This document shows, piece by piece, positions 17,824 through 26,909 of a DNA stretch of 64,000 nt. Each line of letters opens with the position of its first letter. Within the stretch, counting starts at the first letter, position 1. The notes below the pieces were generated by a model, which saw nothing but the letters and a program-made list of their open reading frames with translations, was not told the DNA's origin and ran no database searches. This DNA is from Hyphomicrobiales bacterium (GTDB taxonomy: Bacteria; Pseudomonadota; Alphaproteobacteria; Rhizobiales; Rhizobiaceae): positions 62,001 through 126,000 of the forward strand of contig UCCA01000022.1 in assembly GCA_900470805.1 (NCBI GenBank), given 5' to 3'. A program made the position numbers and the translations under genes.

Positions 17824-18764
17824 GCCTTGCGACCCAGCTCAAGCAACTGCGACATCGAAATGGAGCCGACCGGCTCTTTCGCCGCATCCTCCACCGCCGC
17901 CTCATCAATCCCTTGCCAGATCATCTCTGCCAGCGCGTCGCGCAGGCTGAGCGATTGCGGCAGGCCATGATCGAGGCCGATCTTGGCTGGCGCCATGCTT
18001 GAGGTCAGCGATAGCAGCGACATCCGCTTCAACGCCCGGTCGGTGGTGCCGGTCAGCTGTTGCACGAATGGGTGCGCGGGTTCGGTCAGGATTTTTTCCG
18101 GCGTCGAATATTGCAGCAGCTTGCCGCCACGCATCACCGCGATCCGATTGGCGAGATGGAAGGCCTCGTCCATGTCGTGGGTAACGAGAATGACCGTGGT
18201 GCCGAACTGCTTCTGGATCGCCAGCAGATCGTCCTGCGCCTTGCCTCGAATAACAGGGTCGAGCGCCCCGAACGGCTCGTCCATGATCAGCACCTCCGGC
18301 TCGGCGGCGAGCGCGCGCGCCACGCCGACACGCTGCTGCTCGCCGCCCGAAAGCTGGTGCGGATATTTGGCTGAGAAGGCCTTCGGGTCGAGATTGAACA
18401 GGCCGAGAAGTTCGTCGACGCGCGCCTTGATTCGCGTCGTGCTCCAGCCGAGCAACTGCGGCACGGTCGCGATGTTCTGCGCCACGGTGCGGTGGGGAAA
18501 CAGCCCGTTGCCCTGGATGACGTAGCCGATGTTGCGGCGCAGCTCGGTCTCCGGCACGTCGGCGACATTGCGTCCGTCGATCAGGATTTCGCCCTCGCTC
18601 TTTGCCACCAGCCGGTTGATCATCCGGATCAGCGTCGACTTGCCGGAGCCCGATGTGCCGACGATCACGGTGATCGTGCCCTTCTCGACCGACATCGAGA
18701 CATTGTCGACAACAGTGGTCTCGCCATAGCGCTTGGTCACGTTGCGGATATCGATCATGCTCAT
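17820..18764 (-). CDS. yehX: Osmoprotectant ABC transporter ATP-binding protein (YehX/OpuCA type)
   Basis: 314 residues, close to E. coli YehX. Walker A GTSGSGKST is near residue 35, LSGGEQQRVGVARAL is the signature, and LIMDEPFGALDPV is Walker B, followed by the switch histidine in LVTHDMDEA. The C-terminus (residues 240-314) is an extra region without a clear pair of CBS domains; OpuCA/ProV-like ATPases often carry such a regulatory tail. Four-base overlaps occur with the genes on both sides, so the operon is translationally coupled. Confidence 0.9.
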   Translation of the reverse strand: MSMIDIRNVTKRYGETTVVDNVSMSVEKGTITVIVGTSGSGKSTLIRMINRLVAKSEGEILIDGRNVADVPETELRRNIGYVIQGNGLFPHRTVAQNIATVPQLLGWSTTRIKARVDELLGLFNLDPKAFSAKYPHQLSGGEQQRVGVARALAAEPEVLIMDEPFGALDPVIRGKAQDDLLAIQKQFGTTVILVTHDMDEAFHLANRIAVMRGGKLLQYSTPEKILTEPAHPFVQQLTGTTDRALKRMSLLSLTSSMAPAKIGLDHGLPQSLSLRDALAEMIWQGIDEAAVEDAAKEPVGSISMSQLLELGRKA

Positions 18765-19927
18765 GCGGCAGGTCCCCGAATGCTGTCGACGACCGCATCG
18801 AGGATGACGGCCGATGAAAAGGCGAAGATGACGGTCGGCACGGCGCCGAGCAGAACGAGGTCCATGGCCGTCTGGCCAAGCCCCTGGAAGATGAAGACCC
18901 CGAAGCCGCCGCCGCCGATGAGCGCGGCCACGGTCACCAGGCCGATAGACTGCACGAGCACGATGCGGATGCCGGTGATGATGACGGGCAGCGCCAGCGG
19001 CAGGTCGATCCCGGTGAGGATCTGCCGCCGCGTCAGCCCCATGCCGGAGGCAGCGTCGCGCACGGCGGGATCGACGCCTTCAAGCCCGACCACTGTATTG
19101 GCAACGACAGGCAGCAGCGAATAGAGCACCAGCGCGATCAGCGCAGGTGCTGCACCGATGCCGCTGACCCCGAGCGCAGCCGCCAGCGGCACATGCGTGG
19201 CGAGATAGCCAAGCGGCAGCATCAGCAGGCCGAAAAGCGCCAGGCTTGGAATGGTCTGGATCAGGCTCAAGCCCTGCAGCAGGGCGGACCTGAGCTTCGG
19301 CACCCAGAAACAGACTATCCCGAGCGGCAGCCCGATCAGCACCGATATCGCCAGCGATCCGAAGGCGAGCTTCACATGCGTCAGCGCCTCGCTCCAGAAC
19401 TGGTCGCCACGATTGGCGTATTCGCGCATGATCGACAGGCTGTCGAGCAGCCCGGAGCGTAGGAACAGGACGAACAGACAGGCATAAAGAGCCAGCGCCG
19501 CAATGCGCATCCACGGCGTCAGCCGGATTTTCACCAGCGCGTCTGAAACGACAAGCGCGACGACCGCCAGCAGTACCCAGAACCCGCCGCCCGGCGTCAT
19601 CCGGGCAACGGTGCTACCCTCCGGCGTGAATGCGGTGGCGACAAGCCCCATCGTCGCGATCAGCGCCGCGAGACAGAGCGTCGAGATAGCCAGCCGCACG
19701 CGCGCATCCTCAAGAAACAGCACGGCGAATGCCGTCAGCACGAGAAGAAGGGTCAGGACGATGGCCGATGGCTGGTTCAGAAGCTGTGTCAGCAGCATCG
19801 GCTTGCCGCTGGCGATGCGGTTTGCCTTTACGTAGATGAAGGGCAGAAGCCCCGCGCCCGCAATGCCGGCGAGCACGAGAACGACGCCGAGCCGGTCCAG
19901 CGTGCGGACCGCTAAGGTTTCTGCCAT
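18761..19927 (-). CDS. yehY: Osmoprotectant ABC transporter permease, large (YehY type)
   Basis: 388 residues, the size of E. coli YehY (385). Several N-terminal helices (to about residue 180) precede a standard six-helix permease domain with the coupling loop AVRDAASGMGLTRRQILTGIDLPLALPVIITG. It pairs with the small permease to form a heterodimeric channel. It starts 67 bases after the binding-protein stop, across a hairpin that may lower its expression relative to that gene. Confidence 0.86.
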   Translation of the reverse strand: MAETLAVRTLDRLGVVLVLAGIAGAGLLPFIYVKANRIASGKPMLLTQLLNQPSAIVLTLLLVLTAFAVLFLEDARVRLAISTLCLAALIATMGLVATAFTPEGSTVARMTPGGGFWVLLAVVALVVSDALVKIRLTPWMRIAALALYACLFVLFLRSGLLDSLSIMREYANRGDQFWSEALTHVKLAFGSLAISVLIGLPLGIVCFWVPKLRSALLQGLSLIQTIPSLALFGLLMLPLGYLATHVPLAAALGVSGIGAAPALIALVLYSLLPVVANTVVGLEGVDPAVRDAASGMGLTRRQILTGIDLPLALPVIITGIRIVLVQSIGLVTVAALIGGGGFGVFIFQGLGQTAMDLVLLGAVPTVIFAFSSAVILDAVVDSIRGPAA

Positions 19928-19949
19928 CGATCCATCCCAGTATGGAAAG

Positions 19950-19979
19950 AAAATAAACTCCGCCCCTGATGGAGCGGAG
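19950..19979 (-). terminator. Attenuator-type hairpin between binding protein and permease genes
   Basis: CTCCGC/GCGGAG (19958-19963 with 19974-19979) is followed on the minus strand by TTTATTTT. A partial terminator here would give more binding protein than membrane components, as is common in ABC operons. Confidence 0.55.
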
Positions 19980-19994
19980 CGTCGTGTCTGTTGC

Positions 19995-20903
19995 TTACTT
20001 CAGGAAGCCTTTTTCCTTCAGGTAGCCTTCGGCAACCGCCTTGGCCGGCTCGCCATCCACCTGGATCTTGCCGTTCAGCTTGCGCAGTTCCTCGGCCGTC
20101 AGGCTCCGGAAGATCGGGGCCAGCACCTCTTCGATCTTCGGATTGGCCTTCAGCACTTCCTCGCGGATGATCGGCGTCGGCGCATAGACCTGCTGCACGT
20201 TCTTGTCGTCCTCAAGCACGGTGAGCTCGGCAGCCTCGATCGCGCCGTCGGTGCCATAGACCATGGCGGTGTTTGCGCCGTTCGTCTTGTCCGCGGCCGC
20301 CTTGATAGTCGCTGCCGTGTCGCCGCCGGAGAGAATGATCTCCTGATCCGGCTTCAGCGTGAAGCCATACGTCGTCTGGAACGCTGGCAGCGCGCCGGCC
20401 GAGTTGACGAATTCGGCCGAGGCCACCAGCTTGGCATCGCCACCTCCGGCAACCCATTTGCCGAAGTCCGTCAGGCTCTTCAGCTTGTTCGGCCCGGCGA
20501 CATCGTTGCGCACGGCGATCGCCCAGGTGTTGTTGGCGGGCGAGGGCGTCAGCCAGACGATCTTGTTGGCGTCGTAGTCCAGCTTCTTGGCGGCGTCGTA
20601 GCCCTGTTGCAGGTTCTTCCAGGCGGCATCGTCGGGCTTGTTGAAGAAGAAGCCGGCATTGCCCGTATATTCCGGATAGATGTCGATTTCGCCAGCGGTG
20701 ATCGCCTTGCGCAACACAGGCGTGGTGCCGAGTGCAACCTTGTCCTGCGTCTTGATACCGTTGGCATTAAGCGCCAGCACGATGACGTTGCCGAGCAACG
20801 TTCCCTCGGTGTCGATCTTCGACGACACGACGACGTCTGCCGCGTGAACGGTGCCCGCAGCAAATGCGGATAGCGATATGGCAAGTGCGAATTTCGTAAG
20901 CAT
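19995..20903 (-). CDS. osmF: Osmoprotectant-binding periplasmic protein (OsmF/YehZ type)
   Basis: 302 residues with a signal peptide (MLTKFALAISLSAFAAGTVHA, cut before ADVVVSSK). The mature part has the OpuAC-type layout: a VVSSKIDTEGTLLGNVIVLALNANG start, the EIDIYPEYTGN motif and a DLTVLEDDKN-like late segment. It captures the osmolyte in the periplasm. It is the first gene of the minus-strand operon. The conserved glutamate/tyrosine segment EYTGN supports a ligand of the betaine/choline group, but affinity and ligand are inferred. Confidence 0.87.
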   Translation of the reverse strand: MLTKFALAISLSAFAAGTVHAADVVVSSKIDTEGTLLGNVIVLALNANGIKTQDKVALGTTPVLRKAITAGEIDIYPEYTGNAGFFFNKPDDAAWKNLQQGYDAAKKLDYDANKIVWLTPSPANNTWAIAVRNDVAGPNKLKSLTDFGKWVAGGGDAKLVASAEFVNSAGALPAFQTTYGFTLKPDQEIILSGGDTAATIKAAADKTNGANTAMVYGTDGAIEAAELTVLEDDKNVQQVYAPTPIIREEVLKANPKIEEVLAPIFRSLTAEELRKLNGKIQVDGEPAKAVAEGYLKEKGFLK

Positions 20904-21174
20904 GGACTATCCCCTTGATCGTTGAAGCATGTGCAATCTTTGACGAAGATCACCGCAGATAAAGTTGCTGGCGAAAAAGGCCATAGGCCCCAGCCGCTCG
21001 CAAGGAATTGCGTACCTGAAATAGAGTGCTGCGAAGAAAAAACGATGTGGCAGCGAAGAATCTATTCGCAGTTTCCGAAAAACGTCGGCGATGGCGAAAA
21101 ATTCCATCCCCGGGAGTCGCGGCGGGGGCCGTGTTGGCTTACACAGGCAGCAGCTGGAAGAGGGAGATTCAAGC

Positions 21175-21897
21175 GTGACAATTCTGCTGGAAGTATGCGT
21201 CGACAGCCCGCGCGGCCTGGCTGCCGCGATCGAGGGCGGGGCCGACCGCATCGAGCTCTGTTCGGCGCTGGAGATCGGCGGCCTGACGCCGGTTGCCGGC
21301 CTGATGAAGGCCGCCGCCGCAGCCCCCATTCCTGTTTACGCGATGATCCGCCCGCATGCCGGCCCGTTCGTTTTCGACGCCGGCGACGAGGCGGCTATGC
21401 TGGCCGATATTGACGCGGTCAGGGCGTTCGGCCTCGCCGGTGTCGTCATCGGCGCCAATCGCATCGACGGCACGCTCGACATGCCGCTGCTGCATCGGTT
21501 GAAAGCCCACGCCGCAGGCCTCGGCTCGACGCTGCACCGCGCCTTCGATCTGGTGCCGGATCCGGATGCTGCGCTGGAACAGGCCGTCGAGCTTGGCTGC
21601 GAGCGCATCCTGACATCCGGCTGCATTCCGAAGGCGATCGACGGGCTGGAAACGCTGGCGCGACTGTCGAGCAAGGCAGCCGGCCGTATATCGATCATGC
21701 CGGGCAGCGGCGTCCGTCCGGCAAACGCACTGCAAATCCTGCGCGCGACGGGCGCCCGCGAAATCCACGGTTCGTGCAGCTCCCCGGTAACGGATGTCGA
21801 TCCCCGTGCCGTCGCCTTCGGCTTCGAGGCGCCATCCGCCAACCGCACGGATGCGGCGATCGTCCGGCAGATGCGCGAAGCGATCGACTCGCTCTGA
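21175..21897 (+). CDS. cutC: Copper homeostasis protein CutC
   Basis: 240 residues with the CutC hallmarks: LLEVCVDSPRGLAAAIEGGADRIELCSALEIGGLTP at the N-terminus, MIRPHAGPFVF, GSTLHRAFDLVPDP and ERILTSGC. The fold is a TIM barrel; the name comes from copper-sensitive E. coli mutants and the molecular role remains debated. The best start is GTG at 21175 with GGGAG upstream; an in-frame ATG at 21091 would add 28 residues that look unlike the family. Its 3' end faces the zinc dehydrogenase gene across 12 bases. Confidence 0.9.
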   Translation: MTILLEVCVDSPRGLAAAIEGGADRIELCSALEIGGLTPVAGLMKAAAAAPIPVYAMIRPHAGPFVFDAGDEAAMLADIDAVRAFGLAGVVIGANRIDGTLDMPLLHRLKAHAAGLGSTLHRAFDLVPDPDAALEQAVELGCERILTSGCIPKAIDGLETLARLSSKAAGRISIMPGSGVRPANALQILRATGAREIHGSCSSPVTDVDPRAVAFGFEAPSANRTDAAIVRQMREAIDSL

Positions 21898-21909
21898 AGC
21901 CGGCTAAGT

Positions 21910-22929
21910 CTATCCCGCGACGTTGATCACTGCCTTGATCAATCCGCTCTTCTCGTGCGCCCAGCGCGCGAGATCGCGCGGCGCGTCCGCTAGCGTCGTG
22001 CGGTGGGTGATCAGGCGATCGACCGGCACCAGGCCGTTGGCGATCGAGGCGGCCACGTGTTCGAAGTCGATGCGCGTCGCGTTGCGGCTGCCGATGACCG
22101 TCATCTCGCGCTTGTGAAACTCGGGATCCGAGAAGCGGATATCATCCTTGACCACGCTGACCAGAACCAGCGCGCCGCCGTGTGCGACAAAGCTGAACGC
22201 CTTTTCCATCGAAGGACCGTAGCCGGTCGCATCGAAGACGACGTCGAAGCCGTCGCCTTCGGTCTTGGCCTTCACAACCTCGCCGACGCTATCGTTGGCG
22301 ACAATGCCGGATTTGAATCCGAAGCGCTCCGCCGCCATCTCCAGCCGTTCGGCGCTGGTGTCGAGCAGCGTCACGTCATGGCCTGCGATCCGCGAAAAGA
22401 TCGCTGCGCCGAGCCCGATCGGGCCGGCGCCAATCACCAGCGCGCGCGAACCGGCGGGCGTCATCGAGCGGCGCACGGCATGCGCCCCGATCGCCAGGAA
22501 TTCCACGGTGGCCGCCGCCTCAAGGCTCAGCCCCGGCGCCGCATAGAGATTGCTCGCCGGGACCGTGATTTCCTCGCAGAACGCACCATCCGTATGCACG
22601 CCGAGCACCTTGATGCCGGTGCAGCAGTTCGGCTTGTCGCGCCGGCAGGCAACGCAGGTTCCGCAGGAGAGATACGGATTGACGATGACAGGCGTCCCCA
22701 CCGCAATCGTTACGCCATCGCCGGCTTCGACGACGGTCGCCGAGATCTCGTGGCCCATGACCCGCGGATATTCCAGAAACGGGTGCTTGCCCTCGAAGAT
22801 ATGATAGTCCGTGCCGCAGATGCCGACATGGCTGACCGCGAGCCGCACCCAGCCGGGATCAGGCGTGCCGGGCGAGGGGCGCTCGACCATCTCGAGGACA
22901 CCCGGTTGTTGGCAAAGCACGGCTTTCAT
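21910..22929 (-). CDS. Zinc-dependent alcohol dehydrogenase (sugar/sugar-acid type)
   Basis: 339 residues of the medium-chain dehydrogenase family. The catalytic-zinc cysteine lies in GICGTDYHIFEG and its histidine in MGHEISATV; the structural-zinc lobe is CGTCVACRRDKPNCC, and the Rossmann glycines are VIGAGPIGLGAAI. The closest types I recall are galactonate/sorbitol-type enzymes. It is the last gene of the sugar transport unit but lies behind a good terminator hairpin (22951-22978), so it may be expressed less or separately. In context it probably oxidises a hydroxyl of a sugar acid from the imported deoxy-sugar. Confidence 0.83.
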   Translation of the reverse strand: MKAVLCQQPGVLEMVERPSPGTPDPGWVRLAVSHVGICGTDYHIFEGKHPFLEYPRVMGHEISATVVEAGDGVTIAVGTPVIVNPYLSCGTCVACRRDKPNCCTGIKVLGVHTDGAFCEEITVPASNLYAAPGLSLEAAATVEFLAIGAHAVRRSMTPAGSRALVIGAGPIGLGAAIFSRIAGHDVTLLDTSAERLEMAAERFGFKSGIVANDSVGEVVKAKTEGDGFDVVFDATGYGPSMEKAFSFVAHGGALVLVSVVKDDIRFSDPEFHKREMTVIGSRNATRIDFEHVAASIANGLVPVDRLITHRTTLADAPRDLARWAHEKSGLIKAVINVAG

Positions 22930-22950
22930 GGGGATCTCGCATTCTGGAAG

Positions 22951-22978
22951 AAAAGAAGCCGGCCCTTCGACCGGCTTC
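22951..22978 (-). terminator. Terminator after the sugar permease gene
   Basis: GAAGCCGG/CCGGCTTC (22955-22962 with 22971-22978, 8-base loop) is followed by TTTT on the minus strand. It lies between the permease stop and the dehydrogenase start. Confidence 0.75.
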
Positions 22979-22990
22979 GGGTGTTGGCGA

Positions 22991-23965
22991 TTACGAGCTG
23001 CGGCGACGGCGCAGCTGGTCGAAATAGACGATCACGATGATCAGCAAGCCGGTGATGATGCGCTGCCAGAACGAGTTGACGTTCAAGAGGTTCGCACCGT
23101 TGTTGATCGTCGCCAGGATGAAGGCGCCGATCAGCGGACCATGCACCGAGCCGACCGCGCCAAACAGCGATGTGCCGCCGATAACAGACGAGGCGATCGC
23201 CTGCAGCTCCCAGCCATCTGCCTGCGTTGCATTGCCGATGGCGATACGCGAGGCGAGCAGTACGCCGACGAAGGCTGCGAAGGTGGCCGACAGGATATAG
23301 GCCATGTAGATGATGGCGCTGACCCGCACGCCCGAAAGACGCGCCGCTTCGCTGTTGGAGCCGACCGCGAAGAGATAGCGGCCCCAGCGGCTGAGATGCA
23401 GCAGCACATAGGACGGTATCGCCACCAGGATCACCATCCAGAACAGGCTGGGGATGCCAAGGAAATCGGCGCGCGAGAAGTTGGAGAAAGCTTCGTTGGT
23501 GATGTTGATCGACGAGCCGTTGGTGATCAGCAGTCCGAAGCCGCGCAGTGCCGTCAGTGTCGCCAGAGTGATGATGAACGGCGGCAGGCCCATATGAACG
23601 ATACCGAAGCCGTGAAACGCGCCGATCGCCACGCCGAAGGCCAGCGTCAGCAGGATCGCCGCCCAGACCGGAAAGCCCGCCTGCAGCAGGTAGGCGACGA
23701 TGACCCCGGCAAAGCCGACGATCGCGCCGACCGAGAGATCGATGCCGGCGGTAATGATGACGAAGGTTTCCCCGAGCGCCAGGATCGCCGTCATCGAACC
23801 CTGCCGCAGCAGGTTGGATATGTTGAGCGGCGTCCAGAAGCTGTTGGTCGAAAGCCCGAGCGCAATCCAGAGCGCCACCAGCAGGCCGATCAGGGTCAGC
23901 CCGAAAAGGATATTCACTTTCCGGCGTTGCTGCGGCGCTGGGATTTCGGTGGGGGTTACGGTCAT
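22991..23965 (-). CDS. Sugar ABC transporter permease (RbsC family)
   Basis: 324 residues with eight to ten membrane helices. It has the family motifs GETFVIITAGIDLSVGAIVGF, the coupling-loop segment RYLFAVGSNSEAARLSGVRV and GTSLFGAVGSVHGPLIGAFI. The start at 23965 has GGAGAGAG upstream; an open frame from 24046 overlaps the ATPase gene. It forms the channel for the substrate bound by the protein at 25658-26644. Deoxyhexose transport is inferred from the adjoining fucU gene. Confidence 0.88.
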   Translation of the reverse strand: MTVTPTEIPAPQQRRKVNILFGLTLIGLLVALWIALGLSTNSFWTPLNISNLLRQGSMTAILALGETFVIITAGIDLSVGAIVGFAGVIVAYLLQAGFPVWAAILLTLAFGVAIGAFHGFGIVHMGLPPFIITLATLTALRGFGLLITNGSSINITNEAFSNFSRADFLGIPSLFWMVILVAIPSYVLLHLSRWGRYLFAVGSNSEAARLSGVRVSAIIYMAYILSATFAAFVGVLLASRIAIGNATQADGWELQAIASSVIGGTSLFGAVGSVHGPLIGAFILATINNGANLLNVNSFWQRIITGLLIIVIVYFDQLRRRRSS

Positions 23966-23990
23966 GGTCTCTCTCCCTCTTCTTCTTTTC

Positions 23991-25541
23991 TCAGACGCCG
24001 ATCGCTTCGCTGAGCACTTGTTCATGTGACGCCGCATGGAAAGCATGGCTTGCCACCAGCTTGCCGGTCCTGAAGACGTGCAGTTCGTCGGCGAGTTCGT
24101 AGACCTCCGGCAGGTAGGACGAGATCAGGATGATGCCGGCGCCTTCCTTCAGGAGCCGCGCGAACAGCCGGTAGATTTCCGCCTTGGTGCCGACATCGAC
24201 ACCCACCGTCGGCTCGTCGAAGATGAACAGCCGCGCGCCGTGGCTCAGCCACTTGCCGATCACCACCTTCTGCTGGTTGCCGCCGGACATGGCCGAAACG
24301 AGCACGCGCCGGCTCGGCGTCTTGATCGAGAGATCGCGGATCTGGCGGTCGGCGTTCTTCGCCTCGTCGGCAAGGCCGATCACCGGTCCCTTGCTCAGCC
24401 GGTCGAAGACCGGAAGGTTGATGTTGAGACCGATTGGCAGGTTGAGGCAGAGCCCCTGGTCGCGCCGGCTTTCCGGCGCCAAGGCGATGCCGAGTTCCAT
24501 CGCCGTGCGCTCGTTCTTTATGTTGACCTTCTTGCCCATCCAGTGGATTTCGCCCGATGTCGTCTTCTCGCGGCCGTAAAGCCCGAGCGCAAACTCGCTG
24601 CGGCCGGCGCCGATCAGGCCGTAAAGTCCAACGATTTGGCCGGCTTTTACCGACAGCGACACATCCTGGAAACCGGGACCGGAAAGCCCCCGGACCTCGA
24701 CGATATTCTCGCCGATGGCGATCTCTTCCTTGTGGTATATCTGCTCGATCGAGCGGTTGATCATCAGCGCGATCAGCTCGTTGTCGTTGGTCTCGCCGAT
24801 CAGGCGGGTGCCGACATGGGTACCGTCGCGCAGCACCGACACCCGGTCGGCAAGCTCGAACACTTCTTCCATTCGGTGGCTGATATAGACGATGGTGACG
24901 CCTTCGCTCTGCAGGCGGCGGATCAGCTTGAACAGCTGCGCCGATTCCTGACGCGTGAGGTAGGCGGTCGGCTCGTCGAAGATCAGGAACTGGGTGCCGC
25001 GCATCGCGGCGCGGGCGGTTGCCACCAGTTGCTGCTGGCCGATCGTGAGATCGCTGAGCAGCACGGCGGCCGGCAGGCCGAAGCCGAGATCGTCAAGCAC
25101 GGCCTGCGCCATCTTCACCATCTGCTTCTTGCGCATCAGTCCGAATTTGTTGACCTCGTCGCCGAGAAACAGGTTGGCGGCAACCGTCAGATGCGGACAC
25201 AGCACCACTTCCTGGTGAACGGCATTTATCCCGCGCGCGATCGCCTCGTTCGGCGTCGCCAGCGCCACCGGATGCCCGCACCACAGCACATCGCCCGCCG
25301 TGCGGGTGATGACGCCGGTGAGCAGCTTGATCAGCGTCGATTTGCCGGCCCCATTCTCGCCGACGATGGCGTGGATCTCGCCGGCAAGAAACGTCAAAGT
25401 CGCCGGTTTCAGCGCCTGGACGTAGCCGTAGTTCTTCTGCAATCCCTTGAGTTCGAGGATAGGCGTGCCCGCCGGAATGCGGTTTGCCTCTTTCAGCGTG
25501 GCGCTGTCATCATGGCGATGACTGATCTCTTCCAGGCTCAT
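23991..25541 (-). CDS. Sugar ABC transporter ATP-binding protein, two domains (RbsA/MglA type)
   Basis: 516 residues. Domain 1 has Walker A GENGAGKST (about residues 62-70), signature LTIGQQQ and Walker B FLIFDEPTA. Domain 2 has the degenerate P-loop GLYGLIGAGRSE, signature MSGGNQQK and LFIFDEPTVGVD. A degenerate second P-loop and a non-LSGGQ first signature are normal for this subfamily, so only one site fully hydrolyses ATP. It sits between binding-protein and permease genes, in the order binding protein, ATPase, permease. Confidence 0.92.
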   Translation of the reverse strand: MSLEEISHRHDDSATLKEANRIPAGTPILELKGLQKNYGYVQALKPATLTFLAGEIHAIVGENGAGKSTLIKLLTGVITRTAGDVLWCGHPVALATPNEAIARGINAVHQEVVLCPHLTVAANLFLGDEVNKFGLMRKKQMVKMAQAVLDDLGFGLPAAVLLSDLTIGQQQLVATARAAMRGTQFLIFDEPTAYLTRQESAQLFKLIRRLQSEGVTIVYISHRMEEVFELADRVSVLRDGTHVGTRLIGETNDNELIALMINRSIEQIYHKEEIAIGENIVEVRGLSGPGFQDVSLSVKAGQIVGLYGLIGAGRSEFALGLYGREKTTSGEIHWMGKKVNIKNERTAMELGIALAPESRRDQGLCLNLPIGLNINLPVFDRLSKGPVIGLADEAKNADRQIRDLSIKTPSRRVLVSAMSGGNQQKVVIGKWLSHGARLFIFDEPTVGVDVGTKAEIYRLFARLLKEGAGIILISSYLPEVYELADELHVFRTGKLVASHAFHAASHEQVLSEAIGV

Positions 25542-25613
25542 GGATCTCTTCTCCTCCTCGAGAATTCCCGTCTTCCCGCCCTCTGTCCGCGCTCCCGAGC
25601 GGACGGAAAAGCG

Positions 25614-25649
25614 GAAAAGGGCCGCGCGAAAAATCTCGCGCGCGGCCCT
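25614..25649 (-). terminator. Strong hairpin after the sugar-binding protein gene
   Basis: A perfect 11-bp GC stem (25639-25649 with 25618-25628) is followed by TTTCC on the minus strand. It probably stabilises the upstream mRNA and partly terminates, raising binding protein over ATPase. Confidence 0.65.
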
Positions 25650-25657
25650 CTGTCCGA

Positions 25658-26644
25658 TTATTTCAGCTTCGGGTTCAGGAGAGCGTCGATCTTCGGCTCG
25701 GCCATGTTGGCCTTGGTTACCAGATTGGCGCCGGTATCGACGTTCTGCTCGACCTTCTCGCCCTTGGAGACGGCGAGCGCGGTCTTGATGCCGTCGTAAC
25801 CCATGCGGTACGGGTCCTGCACCACGAGGCCGGCAAGCGCGCCGTCCTTGAGGAAGCCGATCGTCTTGTCGTCGCTGTCGAAGCCGATGACCTTGACCTT
25901 GTCGCCGAGCTTGTTTTCAGCGATCGCCTGGCCAACGCCCTGCGCCATGATCAGGTTCGACGCGAACACGCCGACGATGTTCGGGTTGGCGGTGATCAAG
26001 TCGGTCATGATGTTGAGACCGGTCGTCGCCTGGCCGTCCGCATACTTGTCGGCTACCACTTTCAGGCCCGGATATTTGGTCTTGACCTGATCGAGGAAGC
26101 CTTCGCGACGCTGCTCGAGCGAGCCGGCGCCGGGCGTGTTGGTGATGATGACAACGTCGCCTTCATCCTTGCCGGTCATCGTCTTGATCGCAGCGGCAAG
26201 ACCATCGGCGGCGATGCGGCCACCCTGGACGTTGTCGGTGGTCAGGAACGACTTGAAGGCCTTGGAGTCAGCGCCGGAATCGATGCCGATGATCGGAACC
26301 GACTTCGCGGCTTCGTCGATCGGCTTGCCCAGTGCCTTGAATTCGGTCGGCGAGATGACGATCGCGGCCGGCTTGCCGGCGACGGCGTTCTCGAGAATGC
26401 TGATCTGGCCGTTGACGTCTGTTTCGGCCTGCGCGCCGAGTTCCGGCACCTTAACGCCGAGATCGACACCAGCCTTGCGGGCGCCGGCCAGAACGATCTG
26501 CCAGTAGAAGGACGTGGTGTCCTTGACGATGATCGGGATGGTGACGTCTGCCGCGAAAGACGGCATCGGAACGGCAGTGGCCATGACGGCAGCGCCGGCG
26601 AGAGCGGTAAAGGCTCGACGCGACAGAATGGATTTCATGCGCAT
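25658..26644 (-). CDS. Periplasmic sugar-binding protein
   Basis: 328 residues. The signal peptide (MRMKSILSRRAFTALAGAAV...PSFAA) includes twin arginine-like residues but a standard AxA cut. The mature part matches periplasmic-binding fold type I: a IPIIVKDTTSFYWQIVLAGARKAG start, PTEFKALGKPIDEA, IGIDSGADS, and VIGFDSDDKTIGFLKDG near the end. GAGGAGA precedes the ATG at 26644. It is the first gene of the transport unit. An operator-like motif (26707-26727) lies 63 bases upstream, shared with the catabolic unit. The ligand is inferred to be L-fucose or a similar sugar. Confidence 0.88.
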   Translation of the reverse strand: MRMKSILSRRAFTALAGAAVMATAVPMPSFAADVTIPIIVKDTTSFYWQIVLAGARKAGVDLGVKVPELGAQAETDVNGQISILENAVAGKPAAIVISPTEFKALGKPIDEAAKSVPIIGIDSGADSKAFKSFLTTDNVQGGRIAADGLAAAIKTMTGKDEGDVVIITNTPGAGSLEQRREGFLDQVKTKYPGLKVVADKYADGQATTGLNIMTDLITANPNIVGVFASNLIMAQGVGQAIAENKLGDKVKVIGFDSDDKTIGFLKDGALAGLVVQDPYRMGYDGIKTALAVSKGEKVEQNVDTGANLVTKANMAEPKIDALLNPKLK

Positions 26645-26706
26645 GTGGGTTCTCCTCTCAGGTGCGTTCTCCTCCAGGAAATCTCTCGCGAACGCGTACG
26701 AGAGAC

Positions 26707-26727
26707 TTTTATCGATAAAAAACATTT
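26707..26727. promoter_or_regulatory. Candidate GntR operator, transport unit
   Basis: TTTTATCGATAAAA (a perfect 14-bp palindrome) is followed by AACATTT. The 21-base stretch matches the motif at 29979-29999 at 18 positions. It lies 63-83 bases upstream of the binding-protein start, a distance similar to that of the second copy from its own gene. Confidence 0.6.
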
Positions 26728-26909
26728 CCCAATTGAAAGCTAGCCGAGGCCAGTTCCGATTGCAAGTCTGCGCCGGTAAGCCGTTTGGTGCCTTTTTCCG
26801 GCCCCGTTGCCGCTGGACGTCCTCCAAAACATCCAGCGACATCGATCGCCAATAAATACAAGATGCAACATTGGTTCCGCGATTTTGTCAATGCGGAACG
26901 TTTGTTCCA

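Noticed and set aside
25013..25042. First-domain signature LTIGQQQ in the sugar ATPase taken as a damaged motif
   Set aside because: RbsA/MglA-type ATPases normally have LSIG-x-QQ here, so it is ordinary.
24036..25799. 587-codon plus-strand frame
   Set aside because: Antisense to the two-domain sugar ATPase gene, with no domain or ribosome site.
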